From assembly GCA_035654135.1 (NCBI GenBank), contig DASRXN010000041.1, positions 1-21,618 on the forward strand: DNA of 21,618 bases, written 5' to 3'. The translations under genes and the position numbers were made by a program. The DNA is from Fen-999 sp035654135. Lineage in GTDB: Bacteria; Pseudomonadota; Gammaproteobacteria; Burkholderiales; Rhodocyclaceae. The notes below the pieces were generated by a model. It was not told the origin of the DNA. It ran no database searches and saw only the letters and a program-made list of their open reading frames with translations. Positions 7,856-15,355 of the stretch are shown in pieces (the stretch's first letter is position 1; each line of letters starts with the position of its first letter).

Positions 7856-8846
7856 AACGATTGAAGGCGTTGGCCATGCCCTCGGCCATGTCGGCGCCAA
7901 ATTGCTTGGCCAGTTTCTCGGCGAAGTTCGGCTTCACGGTGTAATCGCGCACATCCTCCGCCTTGATGACATCCCGGGCGACGGAGTCAATGGTGCCGTA
8001 ATCGTCGGCCAACCCGAGCTCGATGCTCTTGCTGCCACTCCACATCAGGCCGGAGAACATCTCGGGCGTTTCCTTGAGCCGCTTGCCGCGCCCCTGACGC
8101 ACAACCGCGATGAACTGCTGGTGGATTTCTCCTAGCATCTGCTGGGCATGAGCCTTGTGCTGGGCGTTCTGGGGTGAGAAGGGATCGAGGAAGCCTTTGT
8201 TTTCTCCGGCGGTAAGCAGTCGCCGCTCGACGCCCAGCTTGTCCATGGTACCGGTGAAGCCGAAACCATCGATCAGGACGCCAATCGAGCCGACGATGCT
8301 GGCCTTGTCGACGAAAATCTTGTCCGCGGCGGCAGCCACGTAGTAGCCGCCTGAAGCGCATATATCCTCGACCACCGCGTACAGCGGAATGTCGGGATAC
8401 TTGCCGCGAAGACGGCGGATTTCGTCATTGATGATGCCCGCCTGTACCGGGCTGCCGCCGGGACTGTTGATGCGCAGCACCACGCCACCGGTTTTCTTGT
8501 CCTCGAACGCGGCCTGCAAGGCGCTGATGATGTTCTCGGCGCTGGCATCGCCCCGGCTGCTGATGACACCTTTCAGTTGCACCATCGCGGTATGCTTTGC
8601 TCCGTCGGGGAGATGCTCGCGCGCACCCGGCCAATCGAGCGCGATCATCAGCACGATGATCAGATAGGCAAAACCGAGGAGCTTGAAGAAGATGCCCCAG
8701 CGCCGGCGGCGGCGCTGCTCGGCAACGGCATCCAGAGCAAGTTTTTCGATGATGCGGCGTTCCCAGTTGGGGTCGTTGTTGTCTTGGCTCACGTGTGGTG
8801 CCTCGGATGTCGAAGGGATCGAAGTATAGTCTGGCCGATCAGGCAT
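7842..8846 (-). CDS. sppA: S49-family signal peptide peptidase, SppA type (short form)
   Basis: This 334-residue inner-membrane serine protease should degrade leftover signal peptides in the periplasm. There is a cytoplasmic Arg-rich stretch (45-49), one membrane segment (about 53-71), then a single S49 domain. The Ser-Lys dyad is visible: Ser165 in DICASGGYYVA and Lys217 in AGENKGFLDPF, 52 residues apart as in short SppA proteins. INSPGGSP (127-133) and VGSIGV (185-190) are family hallmarks. It is the half-size form, not the tandem-domain E. coli protease IV. The ATG at 8846 overlaps the gph stop by eight bases; a GTG at 8792 is an alternative start that would shorten the N-terminal tail by 18 residues. 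The gene converges with the methyltransferase and overlaps it by 14 bases. Confidence 0.93.
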   Translation of the reverse strand: MPDRPDYTSIPSTSEAPHVSQDNNDPNWERRIIEKLALDAVAEQRRRRRWGIFFKLLGFAYLIIVLMIALDWPGAREHLPDGAKHTAMVQLKGVISSRGDASAENIISALQAAFEDKKTGGVVLRINSPGGSPVQAGIINDEIRRLRGKYPDIPLYAVVEDICASGGYYVAAAADKIFVDKASIVGSIGVLIDGFGFTGTMDKLGVERRLLTAGENKGFLDPFSPQNAQHKAHAQQMLGEIHQQFIAVVRQGRGKRLKETPEMFSGLMWSGSKSIELGLADDYGTIDSVARDVIKAEDVRDYTVKPNFAEKLAKQFGADMAEGMANAFNRFSLR

Positions 8847-9495
8847 TTTGCCGCAGCCAATTCGCCAGCTCGGCGACAGAATCGGCGCATTGCAGCGGTG
8901 TCAGGGTCGCGAGAAATTCACGATCGTGGGCGCCATAGGTCACGGCAAGGCTGCCGACTCCCGCGTTGCGGGCCATCTCAAGGTCGTGCGTGGTGTCGCC
9001 GATCATCAGAGTCAGTCCTGGCGAGACGCCGAATTCCTCCATCAGTTCCTCCAGCATCTGCGGATGGGGCTTCGAATGGCACTCGTCGGCGCAGCGGCTG
9101 GCATGAAAGCAGTCGCCGAGCCCGCTGACGGCCAAGGCCCGGTCCAGCCCGGCGCGTGACTTGCCGGTGGCAACACCGAGGAGATAGCCGTTGGCGGCCA
9201 GATCGCGCACCAATTCGGCCGCACCGACGAACAGCTTCAGTTCGTGGTCCTGCGACAGGTAATGATGGCGATATCTGTTCGCCAGTTCGTCGTGCCGATT
9301 CTCCTCGAGCTCCGGTAGGGCGTAGCGCAGGGCCTCGTGCAGGCCAAGGCCTATTACGTGGCGTGCCCGTTCGTCCGACGGCGCCGGCATGCCCATGTCG
9401 ACCGCAGCTGCCTGGATGCAGGCCACGATGGTGTCCGCCGAATCCATCAACGTGCCATCCCAATCGAAGACGATCAGTTCATAGCGTCTGGTCAT
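8839..9495 (-). CDS. HAD-IA family phosphatase, Gph-like
   Basis: The 218-residue soluble hydrolase has all four HAD motifs: nucleophile Asp11 and acid/base Asp13 in FDWDGTLMDS, Thr110 in VATGKSRAG, Lys142 in HSKPHPQML, and Asp167/Asp171 in IGDTTHDLEMA. The helical cap between motifs I and II places it in subfamily IA, near phosphoglycolate phosphatase (Gph), but the actual substrate cannot be read from sequence. It overlaps rluC by 17 bases at its start (ATG 9495, AAGGA two bases upstream) and sppA by eight bases at its end, so the three genes are one translationally coupled unit. The order rluC-gph-sppA next to rne is familiar in betaproteobacteria. Confidence 0.93.
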   Translation of the reverse strand: MTRRYELIVFDWDGTLMDSADTIVACIQAAAVDMGMPAPSDERARHVIGLGLHEALRYALPELEENRHDELANRYRHHYLSQDHELKLFVGAAELVRDLAANGYLLGVATGKSRAGLDRALAVSGLGDCFHASRCADECHSKPHPQMLEELMEEFGVSPGLTLMIGDTTHDLEMARNAGVGSLAVTYGAHDREFLATLTPLQCADSVAELANWLRQNA

Positions 9496-10441
9496 AATCC
9501 TTCTTCTCGTTGACGTCCAGCCGCGCCAGAAAGCCCCTCAATTCGACCGGCAGCGGCGCATCCAGTTCGATGGCCTCACCGGTCAGCGGATGCGGAAGCC
9601 GCAACTTAGCCGCGTGCAGGAACATGCGTTTGAGACCGGCCTTTTGCAAGTCCCTGTTGAGCGCGAAATCTCCGTACTTGTCGTCGCCGGCCAGCGGAAA
9701 GCCGAGGTGGGACAGATGCACCCGGATCTGGTGCGTGCGGCCAGTTTTCAGTTCCACGTCGACCAGGCTGAAATTCTCCCAGCGGGCGACGAGGCGCACG
9801 ATGGAGTGAGCCTGCTTGCCCTCATCCGAAACGCTGACGCGCCGCTCGCCCTCGGCAGTCAGATACTTGTGCAGGGGCAGCCGGACGTGCTGGAGCACGT
9901 TGCGCCAGCGCCCCTTAACCAGTGTCAGGTAATGCTTGTTGATGCCGCCATCGCGGAACAGGTCGTGCAGCCTGGTCAGTGCGGAACGCTTCTTCGCCAC
10001 CACCAGCAGTCCCGATGTCTCCCGGTCGAGTCGATGGGCCAGTTCGAGGAAGCGGGCATCGGGCCGGGCGCGCCGGAGTTGCTCAATGACGCCAAAGCTG
10101 ACACCGCTGCCGCCGTGGACGGCGATTCCGGCCGGCTTGTCGAGGACGATCATGGCGTCGTCCTCGAAGACCATGTCGAAGTCGCGTGCCGGAGCAGCGG
10201 GCTTGTCGGCCGAAGCGGAAACCCGGATGGGTGGCACCCGAACCCTGTCGCCACTCTTCAGCCGGTACTCCGCCGCAACCCTGCCCTTGTTCACCCGCAC
10301 CTCGCCACTCCTCAGGATGCGGTATACGTGGCTCTTGGGCACGCCCTTGGCCAGGCGGAGGAGGAAGTTGTCGATGCGCTGCCCGTCTGCTTCCTCGCCC
10401 ACTTCGAGCAGCGTCGCCGATTCTTTGCTTAACTCATTCAT
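9479..10441 (-). CDS. rluC: 23S rRNA pseudouridine synthase RluC
   Basis: RluC isomerises uridines 955, 2504 and 2580 of 23S rRNA (E. coli numbering) to pseudouridine. The 320-residue form has an S4 RNA-binding domain (about 20-75: GQRIDNFLLRLAKGVPKSHVYRIL), then the RluA-type catalytic domain with Asp139 in ELAHRLDRETSGLLVVAKK, TGRTHQIRVHLSHLG and a C-terminal FLHAAKLRLPHP. I start at ATG 10441, which matches the usual N-terminal length; the frame stays open 31 codons upstream, but that region is Arg/Ala-rich filler and lies behind a TATATT element. Divergent from rne, as in E. coli, where RluC and RNase E genes are also back to back. Confidence 0.95.
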   Translation of the reverse strand: MNELSKESATLLEVGEEADGQRIDNFLLRLAKGVPKSHVYRILRSGEVRVNKGRVAAEYRLKSGDRVRVPPIRVSASADKPAAPARDFDMVFEDDAMIVLDKPAGIAVHGGSGVSFGVIEQLRRARPDARFLELAHRLDRETSGLLVVAKKRSALTRLHDLFRDGGINKHYLTLVKGRWRNVLQHVRLPLHKYLTAEGERRVSVSDEGKQAHSIVRLVARWENFSLVDVELKTGRTHQIRVHLSHLGFPLAGDDKYGDFALNRDLQKAGLKRMFLHAAKLRLPHPLTGEAIELDAPLPVELRGFLARLDVNEKKDYDQTL

Positions 10442-10446
10442 TTTGA

Positions 10447-10452
10447 AATATA
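10447..10452 (-). promoter_or_regulatory. Possible -10 element for rluC
   Basis: TATATT on the minus strand sits five bases before the rluC ATG (10441). A transcript starting about seven bases after it would begin at or inside the start codon, giving a leaderless message, consistent with the absence of a Shine-Dalgarno. The -35 is poor (GGGACG-like at about 10469-10474). Confidence 0.3.
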
Positions 10453-10821
10453 CTGTGCCTCGGTTTGCCGTCCCGCGACGGCGTGCCCGACGACCCGAAG
10501 TGGCGTCGGCGGCGCCCTCCCGAGACGTTGTCATCTCCCCGTAACCGCCGGTTTCAGTTACCAGCGTAAGTAACGCCGAGACGACAAGGGGCAGAACTGG
10601 CTGCTACATTGTCTATTCGACACCACCGCAGCCGGGCCCCCCGGAGCAGCCCCGAGGGTATGTCGCTCGCCCGAAGCAGCGATACTACTTGATTGCGCGC
10701 ACCACAGGCACAGACGATTTCCCGACGCGGGTAACAAACCGGCGCCGGACACACGAAGATAACGACAGCCGTTTGCCGACAGGCCGATGATCCAGCCACC
10801 AAACCCGCAAACCTAGTTGCC

Positions 10822-10842
10822 GCCGCTTGAATATCAAGCGGC
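10822..10842 (+). other. Perfect 9-bp hairpin in rne leader
   Basis: GCCGCTTGA, loop ATA, TCAAGCGGC. It lies 42 bases before the rne ATG and about ten bases before the second hairpin that covers the ribosome-binding site. No T-run follows, so it is not a terminator. It is a candidate RNase E recognition element for autoregulation, by analogy with the E. coli rne leader. Confidence 0.6.
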
Positions 10843-10859
10843 TAATCGTACAAGTTGTC

Positions 10860-10882
10860 GTGCCGCCCGCGCGCGGGAGCAC
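10860..10882 (+). promoter_or_regulatory. rne ribosome-binding site inside a possible hairpin
   Basis: The Shine-Dalgarno GGGAG (10875-10879) lies five bases before the rne ATG. Its G residues form the 3' half of the 12-base palindrome CCCGCGCGCGGG (10866-10877), and flanking GTGC (10860-10863) can pair with GCAC (10879-10882). Folded, this would hide the site and limit RNase E translation. Confidence 0.5.
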
Positions 10883-10884
10883 AT

Positions 10885-13548
10885 ATGAAACGCATGCTGT
10901 TCAATGCGACGCAAGCCGAGGAACTCCGCGTCGCGATCGTCGATGGTCAGAAACTGATCGACCTCGATATCGAATCGGCCGCCAAAGAGCAACGCAAGAG
11001 CAACATCTACAAGGCGGTCATCACCCGTATCGAGCCCAGCCTCGAAGCCGCCTTCGTCGATTACGGCGCCGAGCGCCACGGCTTCCTGCCCTTCAAGGAA
11101 GTTTCCCGTTCCTTCTTCAAACCGGGCGTCGATGCCGGTCGCGCCCGTATCCAGGACGCACTTCAGGTCGGCCAGGAAATCATCGTCCAGGTCGAAAAGG
11201 ACGAGCGCGGCAACAAGGGTGCCGCGCTAACCACCTTCATTTCGCTGGCCGGCCGCTATTTGGTGCTGATGCCGAATAATCCCCGTGGTGGCGGCGTTTC
11301 ACGTCGCGTTGAGGGCGAAGATCGCCAGGAACTGCGCGATGTCATGGACCAGCTCGAGGTGCCTCAAGGCATGAGCCTGATTGCCCGCACCGCCGGGATT
11401 GGCCGCAATGCCGAGGAACTCCAGTGGGACCTCAACTACCTGATGCAGCTGTGGCGCGCCATCGAAGGTGCCGCGCAGTCGCAGACCGGGGCCTTCCTGA
11501 TCTATCTCGAATCGAGTCTAGTGATCCGCGCCATCCGCGACTACTTCCACGCCGATATCGGTGAGATCCTCGTCGACACTGACGACATTTTCGAGCAGGC
11601 CCAGCACTTCATGGCCACGGTGATGCCGAACAACGTTTCGCGCATCAAGCGTTACCGCGACGATGTGCCGCTTTTCTCGCGCTTCCAGATCGAACACCAG
11701 ATCGAGTCCGCATATTCCCGGCACGTCAATCTGCCGTCTGGCGGTGCCATCGTCATCGACCATACAGAAGCCTTGGTTTCCGTCGATGTGAACTCCGGTC
11801 GCGCCACCAAGGGCTCCGACATCGAGGAGACCGCTTTCCGTACCAATTGTGAAGCAGCCGACGAAGTGGCGCGCCAACTGCGCCTGCGCGACCTCGGCGG
11901 CCTGATCGTCATCGACTTCATCGACATGGAAAGCACGAAGAATCAGCGCGAGGTGGAAAACCGCCTGCGCGACGCGCTCCATTTCGACCGCGCCCGTGTC
12001 CAGACGGGCAAGATCAGCCGCTTCGGCCTACTCGAACTGTCGCGCCAGCGCCTGCGCCCGGCACTCGCCGAAACCAGCTATATCACCTGCCCCCGCTGCA
12101 CCGGTACCGGCCACATTCGCTCGACCGAGTCCGCTGCCCTGCACATTCTGCGCATCCTCGAGGAGGAGGCGATGAAGGAGAACACCGGTGCTATCCACGC
12201 CCAAGTGCCGGTCGATGTCGCCACCTTCCTGCTCAACGAGAAGCGAGTCGACATTGCACACATCGAGGTACGGCACCGCATCAATCTCGTCATAGTCCCC
12301 AATCGCCAGTTGGAAACACCGCAGCATGAAATCGTGCGCCTGCGCCACGACCAGCTAAACGCCGAAGACACCTCCATCCCCAGCTACCAGATGGCCGAAA
12401 AGGCGATCGAGGAGCCCTACCAGCCACCTTCCGCCCAGACCGAGCCGAAGGCCGCGCGACCGGAAGCAGCAGTCAAGGGCATCACGCCCGATCACCCGGC
12501 GCCAGTCGTCGAGCCCAAGCCGGAACTGAAGCCAGTTGCAATAGAGGAGCCGGGCATCATCGGCAAGATCTTCGCCTGGTTCCGCGGCAACAAGGTCGCG
12601 GTTGAACCTCTGCCCGAGGCCAAGCCCGAAAAGCCTGCCCGTCGAGAGCGCGGTGAGCGAGGTGAGCGTTCGGAACGCAGCGGCCGGGATCGTGGCGAGC
12701 GCGGCCGCACCCGTCGTGATCGCGACGGCAAGGAGGGTCGTGAGGACCGGCAAGGCCGTGAGCAGGGCGAGCGCAAAGAGCGCAGCGACAACCAACGCGC
12801 TCAGCAGCCGCGCCGCGAGGAAGCCCCCGAAGGTCAGCAGCAGAAGGAAGGTCGCCGCCCACGCGGCGAGCGTCGCGATGAAAAACCGCGCGAGGAACGC
12901 GTCAACGAGCCACGTCAGCCAAGAGCGCCCCGTCCGGAGGCCACTGCAGCGGCGATCGAAACAATTGCGGCCCGGCCGACGGCGCAGACAGGTGAAACCG
13001 GCACCGCGCCGGAAGCTAGTAGCGAAGGTGGCAATCGTCGTCGCGGCCGCAGGGGCCGTGGCCGCCGGGAGGAAGGCGCAGCGACCACCGAAGCAAACGT
13101 CAACTTGAATGCTCAGCCGTCCATCGAAACGCAAGCAATGGTTGAAGCCACGATACCTGCTACCGCTGTGGCCACACCAGTTGAATCGGTCGCCGAGGCT
13201 CGTCCGATGCCCTGGCCAGTGCCGATGCCCGTCGCGGCTGCCGAATCTGTTCCTGCGGTAGTTGCTGCGGAGCCGATTGCTGTGCCGACGCCCCCAGTCG
13301 TAGCTGTGGAAATCAAGCCCGAGCCGAAGATCGAAGTTCCGGTCAAAGCCGAACCGATGCCAGCACCGGTGATCGACGTTGCCACCAATCTGCAACAGGC
13401 CGGCCTAGTGATGATCGAAACGGCTGCCGGCACACCCCGGCCTGCGCCGCCGCTCGAAGTACCGCAGCCGAGACTCGGCCGCAAGCCCAAGGCGTCCGTA
13501 GTGGTAGTCCAGGAACCGCTGCAGATGGTCGAAACTCGGCACGACTGA
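10885..13548 (+). CDS. rne: Ribonuclease E
   Basis: RNase E makes the first endonucleolytic cuts in mRNA decay and processes rRNA and tRNA. The 887-residue protein has the N-terminal catalytic half: S1 RNA-binding domain (about 35-120), 5'-sensor region, DNase I-like domain with metal ligands Asp301 (VSVDVNSG) and Asp344 (IVIDFIDME), Zn-link Cys402/Cys405 in TCPRCTGTGH, and a small domain to about 490. The C-terminal half is disordered: a probable amphipathic membrane helix GIIGKIFAWFRGNK (557-570), an Arg/Glu-rich RNA-binding stretch (about 585-680), a short RGRRGRGRR patch near 718-728, then a long Ala/Val/Pro/Glu-rich tail ending in a conserved-looking segment. The membrane helix and Zn-link favour RNase E over RNase G. 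ATG 10885 gives the canonical MKRMLFNAT; an upstream TTG at 10855 is less likely. A terminator follows. Confidence 0.97.
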   Translation: MKRMLFNATQAEELRVAIVDGQKLIDLDIESAAKEQRKSNIYKAVITRIEPSLEAAFVDYGAERHGFLPFKEVSRSFFKPGVDAGRARIQDALQVGQEIIVQVEKDERGNKGAALTTFISLAGRYLVLMPNNPRGGGVSRRVEGEDRQELRDVMDQLEVPQGMSLIARTAGIGRNAEELQWDLNYLMQLWRAIEGAAQSQTGAFLIYLESSLVIRAIRDYFHADIGEILVDTDDIFEQAQHFMATVMPNNVSRIKRYRDDVPLFSRFQIEHQIESAYSRHVNLPSGGAIVIDHTEALVSVDVNSGRATKGSDIEETAFRTNCEAADEVARQLRLRDLGGLIVIDFIDMESTKNQREVENRLRDALHFDRARVQTGKISRFGLLELSRQRLRPALAETSYITCPRCTGTGHIRSTESAALHILRILEEEAMKENTGAIHAQVPVDVATFLLNEKRVDIAHIEVRHRINLVIVPNRQLETPQHEIVRLRHDQLNAEDTSIPSYQMAEKAIEEPYQPPSAQTEPKAARPEAAVKGITPDHPAPVVEPKPELKPVAIEEPGIIGKIFAWFRGNKVAVEPLPEAKPEKPARRERGERGERSERSGRDRGERGRTRRDRDGKEGREDRQGREQGERKERSDNQRAQQPRREEAPEGQQQKEGRRPRGERRDEKPREERVNEPRQPRAPRPEATAAAIETIAARPTAQTGETGTAPEASSEGGNRRRGRRGRGRREEGAATTEANVNLNAQPSIETQAMVEATIPATAVATPVESVAEARPMPWPVPMPVAAAESVPAVVAAEPIAVPTPPVVAVEIKPEPKIEVPVKAEPMPAPVIDVATNLQQAGLVMIETAAGTPRPAPPLEVPQPRLGRKPKASVVVVQEPLQMVETRHD

Positions 13549-13559
13549 ACGAACGGCCC

Positions 13560-13620
13560 CAGACCGCAAGGTCTGCAACGGTCACCGAGGTGCAAGCCCG
13601 GTGACCGTTTTCTTTTCGTT
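13560..13620 (+). terminator. Tandem-hairpin Rho-independent terminator of rne
   Basis: Twelve bases after the rne stop comes CAGACC-GCAA-GGTCTG (13560-13575), a 6-bp stem with a GNRA tetraloop, then a perfect 11-bp stem AACGGTCACCG / CGGTGACCGTT (13577-13587 with 13599-13609) followed by a T-rich run (TTTTCTTTTCGTTT). The second hairpin plus T-run is a strong plus-strand terminator. It separates rne from the convergent phosphatase gene; on the minus strand no T-run follows, so it would not efficiently stop transcription from that side. Confidence 0.88.
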
Positions 13621-13625
13621 TATTG

Positions 13626-14096
13626 CTACCTGTGCTGCCGCAGCGTCTCGATCAAGCCGATTGAGGCATCCTCGATCAGATCGAGCACCCGCTCAAAGCC
13701 TTCCGGCCCGCCGTAGTACGGGTCGGGAACTTCCTGCTCGGCGAAATTGCGCGCGTAATCCAGGAAAAGTCCCAGCCGGTGACGTTCCTCCTCCGGACAA
13801 GCCTCACGCAGCAGCGAAAGATTGTCCTGGTCCATCGCGAGAATGAGGTCGTAGCTCAGAAAGTCAGTCTTCGCGACCCGCCGGGCGCGCAGCCCGGAAA
13901 GGTTGTAGCCACGTTTGGCCGCAGCCTTCTGGGCGCGGACATCCGGTGGCGCACCGACATGGTAGCCGTGAGTGCCCGCGGAATCGATTTCCAGGTCGCC
14001 CGCAAGCCCGGCACGCGCCGCTTGCACGCGCAGCACGCCCTCCGCGGTCGGCGAACGACAAATATTGCCCATGCACACGAAAAGAACTTTAACCAT
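13626..14096 (-). CDS. Low molecular weight protein-tyrosine phosphatase
   Basis: The 156-residue protein begins with the P-loop CMGNICRSP: nucleophile Cys8, Arg14 and Ser15 complete the C(X)5R(S/T) signature, with a second Cys13 typical of eukaryote-like family members. The general acid Asp125 lies in VPDPYYGG. Length (about 155) matches the class-II PTP family. The target is unknown; bacterial homologues act on tyrosine-kinase substrates in exopolysaccharide control or on arginine phosphate, but no BY-kinase or polysaccharide gene is nearby, so this looks like the stand-alone housekeeping type. ATG at 14096 lacks a Shine-Dalgarno. It is divergent from the isocitrate dehydrogenase gene and converges on the rne terminator. 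Confidence 0.94.
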   Translation of the reverse strand: MVKVLFVCMGNICRSPTAEGVLRVQAARAGLAGDLEIDSAGTHGYHVGAPPDVRAQKAAAKRGYNLSGLRARRVAKTDFLSYDLILAMDQDNLSLLREACPEEERHRLGLFLDYARNFAEQEVPDPYYGGPEGFERVLDLIEDASIGLIETLRQHR

Positions 14097-14275
14097 GGTT
14101 TTTCAGCATGTTTGGATTTAACTCGGGGCGGTGACAATACACCAGACGCCGAGGCACGACACACGCGATTCCGGATACAATAATGACTGATGCTTGGATT
14201 AACCCGGATTATGCATTCAATCCACCGAAACTCCGGAGTCTTGGCTGACAATAAACAATCAGAGTGGAGCCCCCC
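14097..14275. promoter_or_regulatory. Divergent intergenic region between phosphatase and isocitrate dehydrogenase
   Basis: The 179-bp region should hold promoters for both genes. For the dehydrogenase, TACAAT at 14176-14181 is a good -10 (5 of 6) but its -35 is poor; the ribosome-binding site GGAG (14266-14269) is six bases before the ATG. Other structure: an imperfect direct repeat (14112-14126 and 14194-14207), the palindrome ACTCCGGAGT at about 14230-14239, and TGGATT/AATCCA arms near 14195-14223. Confidence 0.4.
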
Positions 14276-15322
14276 ATGGAATCAAAGCGAACCGCAACCA
14301 TTCCCGCTACATTGATACCCGGTGACGGCATCGGGCCTGAAATCACGGCGGCTACACTGCAGGCACTCGACGCGCTCGGCGCGCCTTTCGTCTGGGACCG
14401 ACAGGTGGCGGGCGCAGCCGGTGTCGCCGCTGCCGGCGACCCCCTGCCCCAGGCCTGCCTCGACAGCATCCACAAGACCAAGCTTGCCCTCAAGGGGCCG
14501 CTGGAAACACCCGTCGGTGGCGGCTATCGCTCCTCCAACGTGCGTCTGCGCGAGGAATTCAAGCTCTATGCCAATCTGCGCCCTGCCCGGACCATCATTC
14601 CAGGCGGCCGATTCGACAACATTGACCTCGTGCTGGTGCGCGAGAACAACGAAGGCCTTTATATCGGCCACGAGCACTTCATTCCGATCGATGGCGACCC
14701 GCACGCGGTAGGTATGGCCACCGGGGTCAATACCCGCCAGGGCTGCCGCCGCATCTGCCACTTCGCGTTCGATTACGCCATCAAAAAGGGGCGCAAGAAG
14801 GTAACAGTCGTACATAAGGCCAACATCATGAAGGCCCTGACCGGAATTTTCCTGGAAACGGCGCGCCAGATTTACCAGGAACACTATAAGGAAAAGATCG
14901 GCTTCGAGGAGATCATCGTCGATGCCTGCGCCATGAAACTGGTGATGAATCCCTGGCAATTCGACGTGCTGGTGACGACCAACCTGTTCGGCGACATCCT
15001 TTCGGACGAGATCGCCGGCCTGGTTGGCGGTTTGGGCATGGCGCCGGGCGCCAACATCGGTGAGCACGCGGCGATCTTCGAGGCTGTGCATGGCTCGGCG
15101 CCGGACATTGCCGGCAAGGGTATCGCCAACCCTATCGCCCTGATGCTGGCCGCCGCCATGATGCTCGACCACGTGGGGCGAAGCGATCTCGGCGATCGCT
15201 TGCGCAAGGCCATCGACCAAACACTGAATGTGGATCAGGTGCGTACTGGCGATCTCGGCGGCAATGCTACGACAGACGAATTTGCCGCCGCACTGGTCAA
15301 GCGGATCAAAGCCTCAGCTTAG
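14276..15322 (+). CDS. Isocitrate dehydrogenase, NAD-type
   Basis: This 348-residue beta-decarboxylating dehydrogenase oxidises isocitrate to 2-oxoglutarate in the TCA cycle. Substrate signature: Ser86 and Asn88 in GGYRSSNVRLREE, with the Arg residues that follow, Tyr129 in RENNEGLYIG, Lys181 in VVHKANIMK and metal-binding Asp216, Asp240 and Asp244. The cofactor loop reads HGSAPDIAGKGIANP: Asp277-Ile278 replace the Lys-Tyr pair that binds the 2'-phosphate in NADP-dependent E. coli Icd, so NAD is predicted. SSN in the substrate loop argues for isocitrate rather than isopropylmalate or tartrate. Length is that of the short NAD-IDH branch. ATG 14276 is preferred because GTGGAG immediately upstream is its ribosome-binding site; a GTG at 14264 would consume that site. 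Monocistronic. Confidence 0.92.
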   Translation: MESKRTATIPATLIPGDGIGPEITAATLQALDALGAPFVWDRQVAGAAGVAAAGDPLPQACLDSIHKTKLALKGPLETPVGGGYRSSNVRLREEFKLYANLRPARTIIPGGRFDNIDLVLVRENNEGLYIGHEHFIPIDGDPHAVGMATGVNTRQGCRRICHFAFDYAIKKGRKKVTVVHKANIMKALTGIFLETARQIYQEHYKEKIGFEEIIVDACAMKLVMNPWQFDVLVTTNLFGDILSDEIAGLVGGLGMAPGANIGEHAAIFEAVHGSAPDIAGKGIANPIALMLAAAMMLDHVGRSDLGDRLRKAIDQTLNVDQVRTGDLGGNATTDEFAAALVKRIKASA

Positions 15323-15330
15323 TAATTGCA

Positions 15331-15355
15331 GAGGGCGCTATTCCTCGGCGCCCTC
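15331..15355. terminator. Possible bidirectional hairpin between convergent genes
   Basis: GAGGGCGC, 9-base loop, GCGCCCTC (perfect 8-bp stem) lies eight bases after the isocitrate dehydrogenase stop and overlaps the stop codon of the ankyrin gene on the other strand. No T-run follows on either side, so termination strength is uncertain; it may act as a 3'-end stabiliser for both messages. Confidence 0.45.

Larger units (their letters stand above)
10442..10884 (+). promoter_or_regulatory. rluC-rne divergent region and rne leader
   Basis: This 443-bp stretch has no credible gene. On the plus strand it holds several potential RNA hairpins: GGCTGC/GCAGCC around an inner TGTC/GACA near 10599-10632, CCGGG/CCCGG near 10633-10645, a perfect 9-bp hairpin at 10822-10842, and one over the ribosome-binding site at 10860-10882. 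Two tiny possible ORFs end before the rne start (10660-10692 and 10787-10816). No convincing rne -35/-10 pair was found. On the minus strand TATATT at 10447-10452 may be the rluC -10. E. coli rne also has a long structured leader through which RNase E represses itself; similarity here is in architecture only. Confidence 0.6.

Noticed and set aside
10560..10690. Possible cobalamin or other metabolite riboswitch in the rne leader
   Set aside because: Some GC-rich complementary blocks exist, but no recognisable conserved riboswitch core was found and the downstream gene is rne.
10554..10802. Small minus-strand ORF in the rluC-rne gap
   Set aside because: Cys/Arg-rich composition, no ribosome-binding site and no familiar motif; more likely chance in a regulatory region.
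12640..12920. Tandem DNA repeat within rne
   Set aside because: The repetition is at the amino-acid level (Arg-Gly-Glu-Arg units) with varied codons, normal for the RNase E RNA-binding tail.
12355..13395. Minus-strand open frame opposite the rne tail (about 346 codons)
   Set aside because: Low-complexity Arg/Leu/Ala/Thr product produced by the repetitive Arg-rich and Ala/Pro-rich codons of RNase E; no initiation signal or family character.
14282..15220. Minus-strand open frame opposite the isocitrate dehydrogenase gene (about 312 codons)
   Set aside because: Antisense shadow; the plus-strand enzyme is complete with all active-site residues.
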